Below, piece by piece: positions 39,131 through 48,897 of a stretch of DNA of 64,000 nucleotides. Position 1 is the stretch's first letter. Each line of letters opens with the position of its first letter. Under the pieces are notes generated by a model. It saw only the letters and a program-made list of their open reading frames with translations. It was not told the DNA's origin and made no database searches. The position numbers and the translations under genes are program-made. Source of the DNA: Clostridium sp. CAG:571 (GTDB lineage Bacteria > Bacillota > Clostridia > TANB77 > CAG-508); contig HF999523.1 of NCBI GenBank assembly GCA_000434015.1, positions 45,400 through 109,399 on the forward strand, written 5' to 3'.

Positions 39131-39428
39131 CTTGTAAAAGTTTATATAAATAACAAAAGATAAATTAATTAAGATACAAAAGATAAAGCTTTTAGCAAAG
39201 AATAAGGATTTTACAAAAGAATTTTAAAATCCAAAAGATAAGTTTATAATTTACTAAAGTAAAATTATATAGATACAAAAGAAAAAATGTACAAAAGAAA
39301 ATTTTAAAGTTACGAAAGATAAATAAAAAAAGCACTAAAGACAAGAAATTTAAGGCATTTCAGTTGGTATTTTTAAAATACCAACTGCTTATGCTATTAA
39401 AACAAAAAAGAAAGTTGAAGGTGGCTAT
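39131..39428 (+). repeat. Long rsmH leader with ACAAAAGA-type repeats
   Basis: 298 bases between mraZ and rsmH hold no gene. From about 39150 to 39345 a degenerate purine-rich unit (ACAAAAGATAA and variants such as CCAAAAGATAA and ACGAAAGATAA) recurs eight or so times. The stretch is almost free of stable pairing. A strong hairpin follows at 39361-39387. Confidence 0.5.
39361..39387 (+). promoter_or_regulatory. Perfect hairpin just upstream of rsmH
   Basis: CAGTTGGTATTTT (39361-39373) pairs with AAAATACCAACTG (39375-39387), leaving almost no loop. No T run follows, so it is not a plain terminator. It may be an RNA-processing or attenuation element 42 bases before the rsmH start. Confidence 0.55.
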
Positions 39429-40365
39429 TTGGAATTTAATCATAAACCTGTATTACTAAAGGAGTGCATAGAAGGTCTTAATATAAAAGAAGATGGAGTA
39501 TATGTAGATGGGACTTTAGGAGGAGCAGGACATAGTAAAGAAATTTTAAAAAGGTTATCAGATAAGGGGACTCTTATAGGAATTGACCGTGATATAGATG
39601 CTTTAAACGCAGCTAAAATGAATTTAGCTGAGTTTAATAATGTGAAATATGTACATGGAAATCATGATGACATAAAAACGATTTTAAATGATTTAGATAT
39701 AGAAAAAGTAGATGGAATATTATTAGATTTAGGAGTTTCATCATATCAATTAGACGAAAGAGAAAGAGGCTTTAGCTATTTGGGTGAAAATAGATTAGAC
39801 ATGCGTATGGACAAAAGTCAAGAATTAACAGCAGAAAAAGTTGTAAATGAATATCCAGAAGATAAACTTTTAAGAATAATCTATGAATATGGTGAAGAAA
39901 GATTTGCAAAAAATATTGTAAGAAATATTGTTAAACAAAGAAAAATAAAACCAATAGAAACGACAAATGAATTGGTGAAAATAATAGAGGAATCTATTCC
40001 TAAAGCTAAACAAAATAATGGACATCCGGCTAAAAGAACTTTTCAAGCAATTAGAATTGAAGTTAATGATGAAATAAGACCTTTATATAATACTGTAATA
40101 AATAGTATTAATTGTTTAAAGGAAAATGGTAGATTATGTATAATTACATTTCATTCTTTAGAAGATAGGGCAGTAAAAGAGGCTTTTAAGGATGCTATGC
40201 GGAAAATGTACATGTCCAAAAGAATTGCCATATTGTGTTTGCAATTACAAATCTTTAGGGAAAATAATTAATAAAAAACCAATTGTTGCAAAAGAAGAAG
40301 AATTAAAAGAAAATTCAAGGTCAAAAAGTGCAAAACTAAGAATATTTGAAAGAATTAATAAATAA
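39429..40365 (+). CDS. rsmH: 16S rRNA (cytosine-1402 N4)-methyltransferase RsmH, read through a CGG +1 frameshift
   Basis: SAM-dependent methyltransferase of 311 residues after one skip. TTG start at 39429, six bases after AAGGTGG. Motifs are NHKPVLLKECIEGL, DGTLGGAGHS (SAM loop), GIDRDIDAL, DGILLDLGVSSYQLDERERGFS and RTFQAIRIEVN. CGG at 40200 follows FKDAM. Skipping C gives GKCTCPKELPYCVC...KPI and ends in KSAKLRIFERINK, the expected C-terminus. Frame 0 loses these 54 residues and ends 23 codons on. A near-universal gene, which argues that the shift is productive. Confidence 0.95.
40200..40202 (+). other. CGG +1 frameshift site 12 (RsmH, Gly258)
   Basis: ATG CGG A is read ATG (C) GGA AAA TGT ACA TGT CCA, giving GKCTCP, the conserved Cys block of RsmH. 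The frame from TTG 39429 is exact (257 codons). Confidence 0.95.
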
Positions 40366-40389
40366 AACAAATGAAAAGAGGTGAGCTTT

Positions 40390-40917
40390 GTGGCAAATAG
40401 CTATTATGGTTATCAATACGAAACCAGTCCAAGAAAATTGCAGCCAGAGTATAAACCTAATAAAAGTAGAAAAAATGTAAAAAGAAATAATAAAAATAAA
40501 TCTGTAAGAATAGATAAGAATGAAGATAAGAAGAAAAATGTAAAAAAGGTAAATCAAAAATTTAGAGCTGTAAAATATCTAGCTGTGGGTTTTGCGATAC
40601 TATTTGCTATAAGCTACAGAAATTCTTTAATAAATGAAAGTTTTAATAAAAAAGAGCAGCTAAAAAAAGACTTAAGTGCTATACAAAAAACAAATGAACA
40701 ATTAGAAGTAAGTATAGAAAATTCACTAAATTTAAATAGTGTAGAAAAATCTGCTAAAGAAAAACTAGGAATGCAGAAACCAACTAATAGTCAAAAAGTA
40801 TATGTTAGTTTACCTAAAAAAGACTATATTCAACCAGCAACAGAAGAAGTAACTATAGATGAAGAAGGTTCTTGGTTTGCAAAATTAATAAAAGGCTTTA
40901 CAGAAAGCATAAAATAG
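40390..40917 (+). CDS. FtsL/DivIC-like septum protein
   Basis: Protein of 175 residues in the usual ftsL position after rsmH. GTG 40390 is chosen as start because GAGGTGA overlaps the upstream GTG 40381. It has a long Lys/Asn-rich cytoplasmic part, one membrane helix (about 60-80), then a short coiled coil (KKEQLKKDLSAIQKTNEQLE) and VEKSAKEKLGMQKP, the leucine-zipper/LGM pattern of FtsL and DivIC. No PBP gene follows; a terminator closes the operon. Confidence 0.8.
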   Translation: MANSYYGYQYETSPRKLQPEYKPNKSRKNVKRNNKNKSVRIDKNEDKKKNVKKVNQKFRAVKYLAVGFAILFAISYRNSLINESFNKKEQLKKDLSAIQKTNEQLEVSIENSLNLNSVEKSAKEKLGMQKPTNSQKVYVSLPKKDYIQPATEEVTIDEEGSWFAKLIKGFTESIK

Positions 40918-40957
40918 AAAAAAGATTAAAATTAATTTATAGATTTTAATCTTTTTT
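40918..40957 (+). terminator. Rho-independent terminator of mraZ-rsmH-ftsL
   Basis: A perfect 15-bp stem (40918-40932 with 40943-40957) has a 10-base loop and T run. Confidence 0.85.
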
Positions 40958-40992
40958 GTTTTAAAAAATGAAGTAATACTTGATATTTAAAT

Positions 40993-41035
40993 AAAAATAA
41001 CTGATTGCTAATTAAATTAACAATCAGTTATTTTT
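40993..41035 (-). terminator. Terminator of the VirD4-like gene
   Basis: A perfect 15-bp stem (40993-41007 with 41021-41035) has A and T runs on either side, so it can act in both directions. Confidence 0.8.
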
Positions 41036-41040
41036 ATTTT

Positions 41041-43419
41041 TTAATTTGGATTTCCTTTTTTTAAATCAAAGATTATTGCATCTTCATTATTTGTGAAATA
41101 GCTTGAATCACTTGTGTCTGTTTGAATTGGATCTATTTCACCTGTGTCAGTATCAGAAAAACCTGTTATTGTTGACTTCTTCTTTTTAGGACGTTTTATT
41201 TTATCTTCTTCTGCTATACCACTTGTAAATTTATCAAATCTATATTCTTTTACAGTTTTTGGTTCTTTATACTTTGATTCTAAGAAATCTAATTTACCAG
41301 TTCCTACAACGCTCTTTCCTTTCATATTTTTAACTTTATACATACAATTTTTGAATTTTAAAGATTGAACTTTACCAGCCATATAATTAGGTTTCCATTT
41401 GTATTTTATTCCTCCAAGTTTAGGATCATAGCTACCCTTAGTTGTATCATAAGATGTAGACCAATCCCATTCACGTTTTTCTCCAAGTTCTTTTTGCCAC
41501 CATTCGTTATCTTCTGGAGAGTTATTTCCAAATACAATTTTATTAGCACAGTTAGCAAGGATTGTTCTTTTGTATTTACCTTTTTCAACATTTAATTGAT
41601 CCAAACTTTGAACAGATACAACACTTGCAACTCTATATTTTCTGTATAAAGTAAATAATGCCTCTGTAGAACCACAAATAAAATCTGAGAATTCATCAAT
41701 ATATAAGAAATGAGGAATTCTTGAATTTTCATTTCCAGGTCTTTTTAAAACAGAATATTGCATTAATAAAATAAAGAATAATCCAAATGCTTTATGAGCA
41801 TTTGCTCCTAAATCACCACGTCTTGTACATACAAGAGTTATTTCACCATTATCTAAAGCACGGTCAAAATCGATGTTACCACTTCTTTTACATAGTATAT
41901 TTTTAACTCCAGGATATCTTAATAATATTTCTAACTGGCTAGTTGCCGCAGATACATATTTTTCCATATCTGCTTTTCCAGAACTATTTTCATAAAAATT
42001 CTTTTTAAAGAAAGAAAGAAGTAGTTTATATTCTTGACGTAATTCTTCGTCTTCTTTCATCTTTTCACATAATGATTCTACTAAACTGAAGTCATTTAAA
42101 CATTCCATCATATCTTCTAAGTTAGGTAAATCACCATCATGTAGTCTTGGGTACATAACTTTAAGTAAAATTGCTAAATTTTCTATTGCTTGAGTTGACA
42201 TTACTTCAACATATGCCATATCTATAGTTTTTAGATTTACTGCATATAACCCTTTTAAAACAGTAGAGATTGCTGTAGAAATACTTAAAGGAGAATCAAA
42301 TATAAAAGGGTTTAAACCTGGAGAATTTATATCATTAGGATCTATTAAATTTACAGGCATTTTATAATTATCTGCTACATCTAATATATGTGATATAGAT
42401 TCAAAATCAGGTGAAATATAAGTAATACCTAAATTACGATATGTTATTGAATCTTTATTAGTATTTAAAATTAATTTTTTCATAAATGCTTGATATAATT
42501 GCATTTTAGAAGAATTAGGTTTTAACATATTTAAATTAAAGTTTTGATTAATATAATCATTTGTATATGGATATTTCAATGTTGCAATTCCTGTTTTTAA
42601 AGCAGTAAATGCCATTTCCTTAGATAACTCCTTAAAGAAAAACTTTTTATCAATATCACGTGCTATCATAGGTTCATATATCATTGATGTTTTTCCAGAT
42701 CCAGAAACTCCAACTACAAGAGTGGATTCAAATCTTTTACTTTCTGGAATTTTTATAGATTTTCCAGAATCTGTATCTTTACATATAGCTATTTCACATG
42801 TATATGGTCCTGTTCCAGTAGATGTATCTGATAAATTAATTCCAGCATAGTCTCCAATAGAATCTTTAAGATCTTTAGTATCATCTACAGTAGTAATTAA
42901 CCAATGTATTGGTTTATAAAATGTAGTAAGAGGGAAAAATAATGCAAGAGCACTAAAAGCAGGTTTTATTAAATCGCTAAAATCTGTTGCTATAATATGA
43001 TAATTAGGAACAGATAGAAGTGCAAGCCAACATGATAAATTTACCCATTGCGTTATCATTGAAATTATTAAAATATACAATGAAATTATATATACATAAA
43101 AAAACGATAGTTTAATTTTTTTAGAATCAGCATATTTAGAAGAACCAGAGAATAGAAATGCAAACACTGGACATAGAATTGCTAAGGTATATTGTATTGG
43201 TCCCCAATAAGATCTTGATATTCCAGTAAAAATTAAAAGTAATATCTCAACGATTCTGTCTACAACTAAATATACTGTTAATAAAGTAAGTATATAAGTT
43301 AAAAAAGTATTTCTATCAGTTTTTAATACTTTTAAAAATTTATCTATATATTTTAATATAAAACTCAAAAATGAATTGATTGGTCCAAATAAAAATTTCA
43401 AGTTATTCACCACTTTCAA
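41041..43419 (-). CDS. VirD4/TraG-like type IV coupling ATPase, stand-alone
   Basis: Protein of 792 residues. Four N-terminal hydrophobic helices (about 40-175) are followed by Walker A GVSGSGKTS (about 233-241), Walker B region HFLYIDEFSDFI, and SVQSLDQL with NCANKIVFGNN, as in TraD/VirD4 and TraM-recognition domains. The tail is Lys/Asp-rich. Coupling proteins normally hand relaxase-bound DNA to a conjugation channel, yet no relaxase, VirB4 or pilin gene lies next to it, and it is outside the att-bounded element. It may be a remnant of an older conjugative element or a DNA/protein pump of its own. It has no in-frame CGG. Confidence 0.82.
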   Translation of the reverse strand: MKVVNNLKFLFGPINSFLSFILKYIDKFLKVLKTDRNTFLTYILTLLTVYLVVDRIVEILLLIFTGISRSYWGPIQYTLAILCPVFAFLFSGSSKYADSKKIKLSFFYVYIISLYILIISMITQWVNLSCWLALLSVPNYHIIATDFSDLIKPAFSALALFFPLTTFYKPIHWLITTVDDTKDLKDSIGDYAGINLSDTSTGTGPYTCEIAICKDTDSGKSIKIPESKRFESTLVVGVSGSGKTSMIYEPMIARDIDKKFFFKELSKEMAFTALKTGIATLKYPYTNDYINQNFNLNMLKPNSSKMQLYQAFMKKLILNTNKDSITYRNLGITYISPDFESISHILDVADNYKMPVNLIDPNDINSPGLNPFIFDSPLSISTAISTVLKGLYAVNLKTIDMAYVEVMSTQAIENLAILLKVMYPRLHDGDLPNLEDMMECLNDFSLVESLCEKMKEDEELRQEYKLLLSFFKKNFYENSSGKADMEKYVSAATSQLEILLRYPGVKNILCKRSGNIDFDRALDNGEITLVCTRRGDLGANAHKAFGLFFILLMQYSVLKRPGNENSRIPHFLYIDEFSDFICGSTEALFTLYRKYRVASVVSVQSLDQLNVEKGKYKRTILANCANKIVFGNNSPEDNEWWQKELGEKREWDWSTSYDTTKGSYDPKLGGIKYKWKPNYMAGKVQSLKFKNCMYKVKNMKGKSVVGTGKLDFLESKYKEPKTVKEYRFDKFTSGIAEEDKIKRPKKKKSTITGFSDTDTGEIDPIQTDTSDSSYFTNNEDAIIFDLKKGNPN

Positions 43420-43621
43420 TTAAAATAATACATATATATTATCTTATAAAATTCGCAAAAAAACAAGTGGTTTCGCAAAAAAATATAGATAATAGAACAG
43501 TTTTTTAATAAAAAATTAAGCAAATTTTTATTAAAATATAATAATAGTAATAAGACATAAATAAAATAGTAAAAGAAAAAAATATTTTAGGCATAAAAAT
43601 ATTTATGCAAGGGAGTTTTTT

Positions 43622-45290
43622 ATGCAAAAAAAGAAAATAAAACAAGAAAGTTTTATAAAGGGAATATTAGCACTTATATTTTCACAAATATTAATAAAAT
43701 TATTTGGATTAATATATAAATTATATTTAACTAATAAGCAAGGATTTGGAGACACTGGAAATGCAATATATAGTTCCGGATTTCAGATATATGCTCTATT
43801 ATTAACGTTATCATCAATTGGAGTACCAAATGCAGTAGCAAAATTGGTATCAGAAAAAGTTTCAATAGGTGATGAAAAAGGAGCACATAAAATTTTTAAA
43901 ATAGCTTTTATAACATTTGGTTTTATAGGATTTGTTGGAACTTTAATTTTATTTTTTTCAGCAAAATATATAGCTAATGTAGCTTTAGAAATTCCAGAAG
44001 CAGAACTTACATTAGTTGCTCTTTCACCATCTATTTTTTTTGTTTCTATAATATCTGTAATAAGAGGTTATTTTAATGGAAGGCAAACAATGAAAGCAAC
44101 AGCTAATTCGCAAACAATAGAGCAACTATTTAAAACGATATTTACAGTAGTACTAGTAGAATTTATTGCAATGATTTCTAAAACAGATACAAAATTAATG
44201 GCTGCGGGGGCAAATTTTGCAACAACATTAGCAACAATTGGAAGTTTTATATATTTATATAGGTATTATAAGGTAAGAAGAGGTGAAATTGCACATGAAA
44301 TAAAAAATTCTGTAAATTATAAAAGAAATAGTTCTTTTTCAATTATGAAAAATATATTATTTGTAGCAATACCAATGTCATTAAGTTCTATATTGACATC
44401 AATAAATAAAAATGTGGATTCTATTACTGTAGTAAGGGGATTAAAGAAATATTTATCAGATAATGAAGCAAAGGTTCATTATGGAATTTTAAGCGGAAAA
44501 GTAGATACATTAGTTACACTTCCTTTATCTTTTAACATTGCATTTGCAACAGCTTTAGTTCCCGCCTTATCTGGAGCAATAGCAAGAAAAGATTTTAAAA
44601 CAGGAAAAAAGAAAATTTCTTTTTCACTACTAATTACTATATTAATAGCTTTGCCATGTACTGTCCGGAATGATAATTTTTGCAAAACCAATATTGACAT
44701 TGTTATTTCCAAATGCTAGTTCTGGTGAGATGATATTAAAAATAAGTGCTGTATCTATTATTTTTACAGCTTTAGAACAAACAGTAAATGGAGGTTTGCA
44801 GGGAATAGGAAAAACGTTTGTACCAGCAATAGCATTAACTTTTGGAGTTTTGGCAAAAATTATTTTAAATGTTATTTTAGTAGAAATTCCGCAAGAAGTA
44901 TGTATAATAGGAGGCGCTGCTGGAGCTGCATTTGCAACGACAGTGTGCCATGCTATAGCACTTTTGATTGGATTTTTTGTATTAATGAAAAATATAAAAC
45001 TGGATATAAACTTTTCTAAATTTATAATAAAACCAATTTTAGCTACATTTATGATGGGAATAGTTTCTTTATATACATATAACTATTTAATAAGAATAAT
45101 AACTGAAAATATGGCAATAATAATAACACTTATGATTGCAGGAGTTATATATTTTTTATCAATAATTTCTTTAAAAATATTTGATAAAGAAGAAATTTGT
45201 ATGTTACCATTTGGAAAAAATATATATTATTTTTTGGAAAAAATAGGATTATATAAGTCAAGAAAAACTCTAAAAAATTCAATAAATTAA
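43622..45290 (+). CDS. Second SpoVB/MurJ-like flippase read through a CGG +1 frameshift
   Basis: Polytopic membrane protein of 555 residues after skipping C at 44666, with about 14 helices. It shows FIKGILALIFSQILIKLFG at the start, then GVPNAVAKLVSEKVS and VIRGYFNGRQTM, as in the SpoVB/polysaccharide-export branch. In frame 0 it stops after 365 residues, mid-membrane. The shifted frame continues GMIIFAKPILTLLFP, with Gly349 restored, then GGLQGIGKTFVPA and the last helices. Likely flips a lipid-linked wall precursor; substrate not determined. Confidence 0.88.
44666..44668 (+). other. CGG +1 frameshift site 13 (SpoVB-like 2, Gly349)
   Basis: GTC CGG A is read GTC (C) GGA ATG ATA, giving CTVGMIIFAKPI. 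The frame from ATG 43622 is exact (348 codons). The only site where the skipped C follows another C. Confidence 0.92.
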
Positions 45291-45440
45291 TATAGAAATG
45301 CAAATAAAACTTACAGAGATAAAGGTTTCAAAGAAAATAAAGGAAAAAAAAGAAGGATTTTATATAACTTTGGCGAATATTGATAATAGTAGATATTTAA
45401 AGAATTCTACATAGACGAAAAACTATAGGAGGAATGTATA

Positions 45441-45722
45441 ATGAACAAATCAGATTTAATCGCAGCAATGGCTGCTAAGACAAACGAAACAAAAAAAGAT
45501 GCTGAAGCAACATTAAATGCTTTTATAGAAGTTGTTACAGAATCTTTAGCTAAGGGAGAAAAAGTTCAACTAGTTGGATTTGGTTCTTTTGAAGTAAGAA
45601 AAAGAGCAGCTAGAAAAGGAAGAAACCCACAAACTAAAGAAGAAATCAAAATACCAGCATCAAAAGCTCCAGTATTCAAAGCTGGTAAAGCTTTAAAAGA
45701 TTTAGTTAACAAGAAAAAATAA
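45441..45722 (+). CDS. hup: Histone-like DNA-binding protein HU
   Basis: HU of 93 residues, the usual length. It starts NKSDLIAAMA and has VQLVGFGSFEVRKRAARKGRNPQT with the DNA-clamping beta arms and the conserved Pro, then PASKAPVFKAGKALKD. It bends and compacts DNA as a dimer. Richer in Ala/GCA codons than its neighbours, as expected for a highly expressed gene. Strong AGGAGG site. Confidence 0.97.
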   Translation: MNKSDLIAAMAAKTNETKKDAEATLNAFIEVVTESLAKGEKVQLVGFGSFEVRKRAARKGRNPQTKEEIKIPASKAPVFKAGKALKDLVNKKK

Positions 45723-45761
45723 TCTGTGAAATTTATATTATATAGATATATGAATTCATAT

Positions 45762-45794
45762 AAAAGGATATAGTAAATAAAACTATATCCTTTT
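45762..45794 (+). terminator. Rho-independent terminator of hup
   Basis: A 13-bp stem (45762-45774 with 45782-45794) has a 7-base loop and T run. Confidence 0.85.
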
Positions 45795-45946
45795 TATTTA
45801 TTATATTTAATATTACTGAGATCTTATATTTTTTGACAATACTATTTGGGGAAAAGTTAAGCTTAAACTTTTCGACCAATTAATTTGTATTCATAACTTA
45901 TTATTATTTTTTTAGTAAACTACCGAATTTATCATTTAAGAAAGTA

Positions 45947-46402
45947 TTATTTTCTAAAAAATTTTTTAATTAGTTTCCAAATTTTATTATACCATTTTAA
46001 ATCATTAATTTGTGTCAAAGCTAATTCTTGTTGTTTTTCTTCAGCGTTTTCAAAAGTACTTTTGGAATAGTTGTAAAAAAGTTTATCTACATTATATTTT
46101 TCTTTTTTATCTTCTTCAATTTTCAATCTATCACAGTTTTGTTTTGAAATAATTTTATTTCTTTGTGTTTCAGTTGCCCAATAATCTCTAAATAAGATTG
46201 CTATAATACCCTTTGCTATTTTTGATACTTCTTGTTCATCTAATGACTTATTTGGGTCATAATTAAAACTATAATCACTATTTGCATTTGTCTTAAATAA
46301 TTCAATCTTGTTAGTTGGGATTTTATTATAATCTTCTATTGGAATATATTTTAGTATTTCTAATACTTCACTATATGCATTTGCATACTTAATATCAGCC
46401 AT
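45947..46402 (-). CDS. Conserved protein of unknown function, partner of the metallopeptidase-like gene
   Basis: Protein of 151 residues, no signal peptide. It starts MADIKYANAYSEVLEILKYI and contains PIEDYNKIP, LDEQEVSKIAKGIIAILFRDYWAT and a basic C-terminal helix (WKLIKKFFRK). It starts three bases after the stop of the upstream gene on the same strand, so the two are coupled. I recognise the pattern as a recurrent Clostridia hypothetical family but know no function. Confidence 0.65.
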   Translation of the reverse strand: MADIKYANAYSEVLEILKYIPIEDYNKIPTNKIELFKTNANSDYSFNYDPNKSLDEQEVSKIAKGIIAILFRDYWATETQRNKIISKQNCDRLKIEEDKKEKYNVDKLFYNYSKSTFENAEEKQQELALTQINDLKWYNKIWKLIKKFFRK

Positions 46403-46405
46403 TAT

Positions 46406-48106
46406 TTAATCTCCTATTTGTATATTTTCTTGTTCTTCTCTTTGGTTTGAGAGTTCTTTTAGTTGTCTTTCTTGAGCTTGTTCTATATTATCTAAAAAAG
46501 CTGTGTCTTTTTGTTCTTCTAGTGTTTCTTTTCCTAAATCTTGTGTGGATTTTTGACCAACAATAGTTCTGTCTTTATATCCGAGCTTTTCTGCAATCTC
46601 ATTATAGAAATGTGCTTCTTCCTTTAATATATCGACAAAATGTGCTACAATTGTATCAACATAAGATTGATTATTAGGAGTACCTCCAACCAATAAGGCA
46701 ATCAAATAATTTTGTTCATCTTCAGTTAATTCTCTTTTTTGCCACAAATTAGACTGTCTTATTGTATCTATTTGTGTTTTAGATAAATTTAATTTTCTTG
46801 CAACATTATGTAAAAATTGTGCCTTTCTTGTTTTTCCACTTTGAACTTTATTAGCATAATCTGACAGATAATGTAAACCATCCACTTTACTACCATTATC
46901 TAATACAACAGTCCTTGATTCTAAGTCTCTTTTTAGCACAATTGAATGCATTATAAAATCTGCATAAGTTTGTCCTTGACCATTAGCTCCAAAATCCATA
47001 TCTCTTGATTCTATAACGCTTTTTGCCATTTCTACATATTCAGGATATTTTTCTTCATCTATATCCATTACTTGTGGGTCAATTGCTCTTATCATTGCTC
47101 TTGCAGTACCCTCAACAAATCCTTCGTTTATAAAATTATGCATTTTAGTATCTCCATTTGGTAATACTTCTCTTGTTGCAAGCCCTGAAGAAAAACAATA
47201 ATCTTTTCCTAATTGTTTTGTATCTAATCCAAATTTAAATTCACTTAATGGTCTTAAATTTCCGTTTCTATCTTGAAAATATCTTTTTATATTATCTTGT
47301 GAATCTCTTTGTGTACTTATTATATATTGTGGTTCTTGAATACTTCCAATATTTTCTGATGTAACATAACTATTTATTCTTTCATAATTTCTATATGTTT
47401 TTCCATCTTCACTTTGGTATTCATAATCAATAGTTGGACTTGTACTATCAATAATTTCTTTCTCTGCATTATGTGTCCATTCATGGAATGCTGTTTGTCT
47501 TAAATTAGTTAATAAAGATTGTCCTTTACTTAAATCACTAAAATCAATACCATCAATTTTCATATCTACAGAATTACCTTTTTCATCCTTTGCAAATCCT
47601 TTTATTGTACCTCTTTCATATATAAAAACAGCTCCTGTAAAATTTCCATCTTTAAAATAATTTAAATGTTGTGCTCCTGCATTCATTACCATTCTATATA
47701 GTTTCGAAGTAACTGGTACAGCAGTAGGATCATCAAAACTTTTCCCATACAGGCATTCATTATCCATACCTGGAATAGGATTTCCTATCCTAAATTTCTT
47801 TACACCATTAAAAAGTTTATCTAACATATCCTCAAAAGATATTTTTCCTTCTGTTATTCTTTCACTTGCCAAACAATATTCATAAGCTAGTAATTGTGAA
47901 ATATCTATATGTTGAATAGTATCTCCACTTATTAATTCTATATAAGTATCCCAATTACCACTTGTTTGTTCTATTTTATTTTTAACTTTTTTAAATCTAT
48001 CTGAATCTGTTGTTTGATATTCTGCTAATAATTTTTCAACTTTATCTTGAAATTCTTTATATTTGGTTTTAGTTATACTATCTAAATTATCTAAATATAT
48101 TTTCAT
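46406..48106 (-). CDS. Uncharacterised protein with HExxH metallopeptidase motif
   Basis: Protein of 566 residues. The ATG at 48106 with GGAGG just before it is preferred to a TTG 12 bases upstream that overlaps the ribosome site. The middle carries FHEWTHNAEK (HExxH, about residues 208-212) and, about 120 residues later, FINEGFVEGTARA, where a Glu could be the third zinc ligand, as in gluzincins. N-terminal region helical (about 1-100); C-terminal region Gln/Glu-rich with no membrane helix or signal peptide. Not recognised as a named family. Metallopeptidase activity is inference from the motif. Confidence 0.6.
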   Translation of the reverse strand: MKIYLDNLDSITKTKYKEFQDKVEKLLAEYQTTDSDRFKKVKNKIEQTSGNWDTYIELISGDTIQHIDISQLLAYEYCLASERITEGKISFEDMLDKLFNGVKKFRIGNPIPGMDNECLYGKSFDDPTAVPVTSKLYRMVMNAGAQHLNYFKDGNFTGAVFIYERGTIKGFAKDEKGNSVDMKIDGIDFSDLSKGQSLLTNLRQTAFHEWTHNAEKEIIDSTSPTIDYEYQSEDGKTYRNYERINSYVTSENIGSIQEPQYIISTQRDSQDNIKRYFQDRNGNLRPLSEFKFGLDTKQLGKDYCFSSGLATREVLPNGDTKMHNFINEGFVEGTARAMIRAIDPQVMDIDEEKYPEYVEMAKSVIESRDMDFGANGQGQTYADFIMHSIVLKRDLESRTVVLDNGSKVDGLHYLSDYANKVQSGKTRKAQFLHNVARKLNLSKTQIDTIRQSNLWQKRELTEDEQNYLIALLVGGTPNNQSYVDTIVAHFVDILKEEAHFYNEIAEKLGYKDRTIVGQKSTQDLGKETLEEQKDTAFLDNIEQAQERQLKELSNQREEQENIQIGD

Positions 48107-48240
48107 TTTTTCCTCCAAATTTGATTATATTATATCAATCATAATAAAGTTTTACAATAAATACACTAATCTTTATAAAATAAAGAGATGTATGGAATAT
48201 AATCAACTCTCTACATCTTATAATTTATATTTTCAACAGT

Positions 48241-48528
48241 TCAAGCATATCTACAAAATCGTTTTAACTCATTTGTATAAGCTAGATATATAATACCTTC
48301 TTTTGGTTTTTTATTAGTTTTTTTTACAATTACTTTATGCAGCTTAATATAAGAAATATTGGTTTTCTCAATTTTTCTTATGCTACCATTAACAAAAGTA
48401 GGAGAAATCTCTGAAAACTCACAAATAAATTCTATTTTTTTTTAGTTTTCCTCAAATCATAGTTCTTCTTTAATTGTCTTCGTTTCAAGCACAATCCTTT
48501 TTTTAGATATTGGACGATGTCTTTTAGG
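48241..48528 (-). pseudogene. Remnant of an unidentified gene left of the element
   Basis: On the minus strand one frame reads through two nonsense codons (TGA, TAA) and then gives an ordinary protein-like run (FSEISPTFVNGSIRKIEK, then KEGIIYLAYTNELKRFCRY) ending at 48241. It looks like the 3' part of a dead gene. Family not recognised. The rest of 48107-48598 shows nothing except the terminator at 48533. Confidence 0.4.
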
Positions 48529-48532
48529 CAAA

Positions 48533-48570
48533 GAAAAAACATCATCCAAATACTTGAATGATGTTTTTTC
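48533..48570. terminator. Hairpin left of attL
   Basis: A perfect 13-bp stem (48533-48545 with 48558-48570) has A and T runs on either side. It may insulate the tRNA-Leu locus. Confidence 0.65.
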
Positions 48571-48598
48571 TATCTGTTAGTTTGAACAGATACGTCAT

Positions 48599-48654
48599 TG
48601 GTGCAGATGGCCGGAATCGAACCGGCACGGTTTATTCAACCGCAGGATTTTAAG
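48599..48654. repeat. attL: 56-bp copy of the tRNA-Leu 3' half
   Basis: Identical to 56500-56555 (offset 7901). It covers the anticodon loop, variable arm, T arm, acceptor and CCA on the minus strand, then diverges, so it is only a half tRNA. It is the displaced original chromosomal 3' end. Confidence 0.92.
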
Positions 48655-48806
48655 GGGTTAAATTCCATTTATAGATATTCTTAGCTATTACTTTTTATTG
48701 ATAGTTAAAGATACTCCCAACTATATTAGAATAAGCACTTTCATTCATTTTTTATTTAAAAATTCAAAGATATTTAATTTTCTAAAAAATTTCAAAAATA
48801 AAATGA

Positions 48807-48829
48807 TTTGTATACAAATTGTATACTGA
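48807..48829 (+). repeat. Left subterminal palindromic repeat of the element
   Basis: A 23-bp sequence identical and in the same orientation to 56417-56439. The core is the perfect palindrome GTATACAA-A-TTGTATAC. Its presence near both ends suggests an integrase or excisionase arm site. Confidence 0.75.
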
Positions 48830-48897
48830 AACTTAAAATTAAAATCAAAAGCCAATTTTTTTAACATGAAAATTAAAATTGAAAGGATGATTTATGT

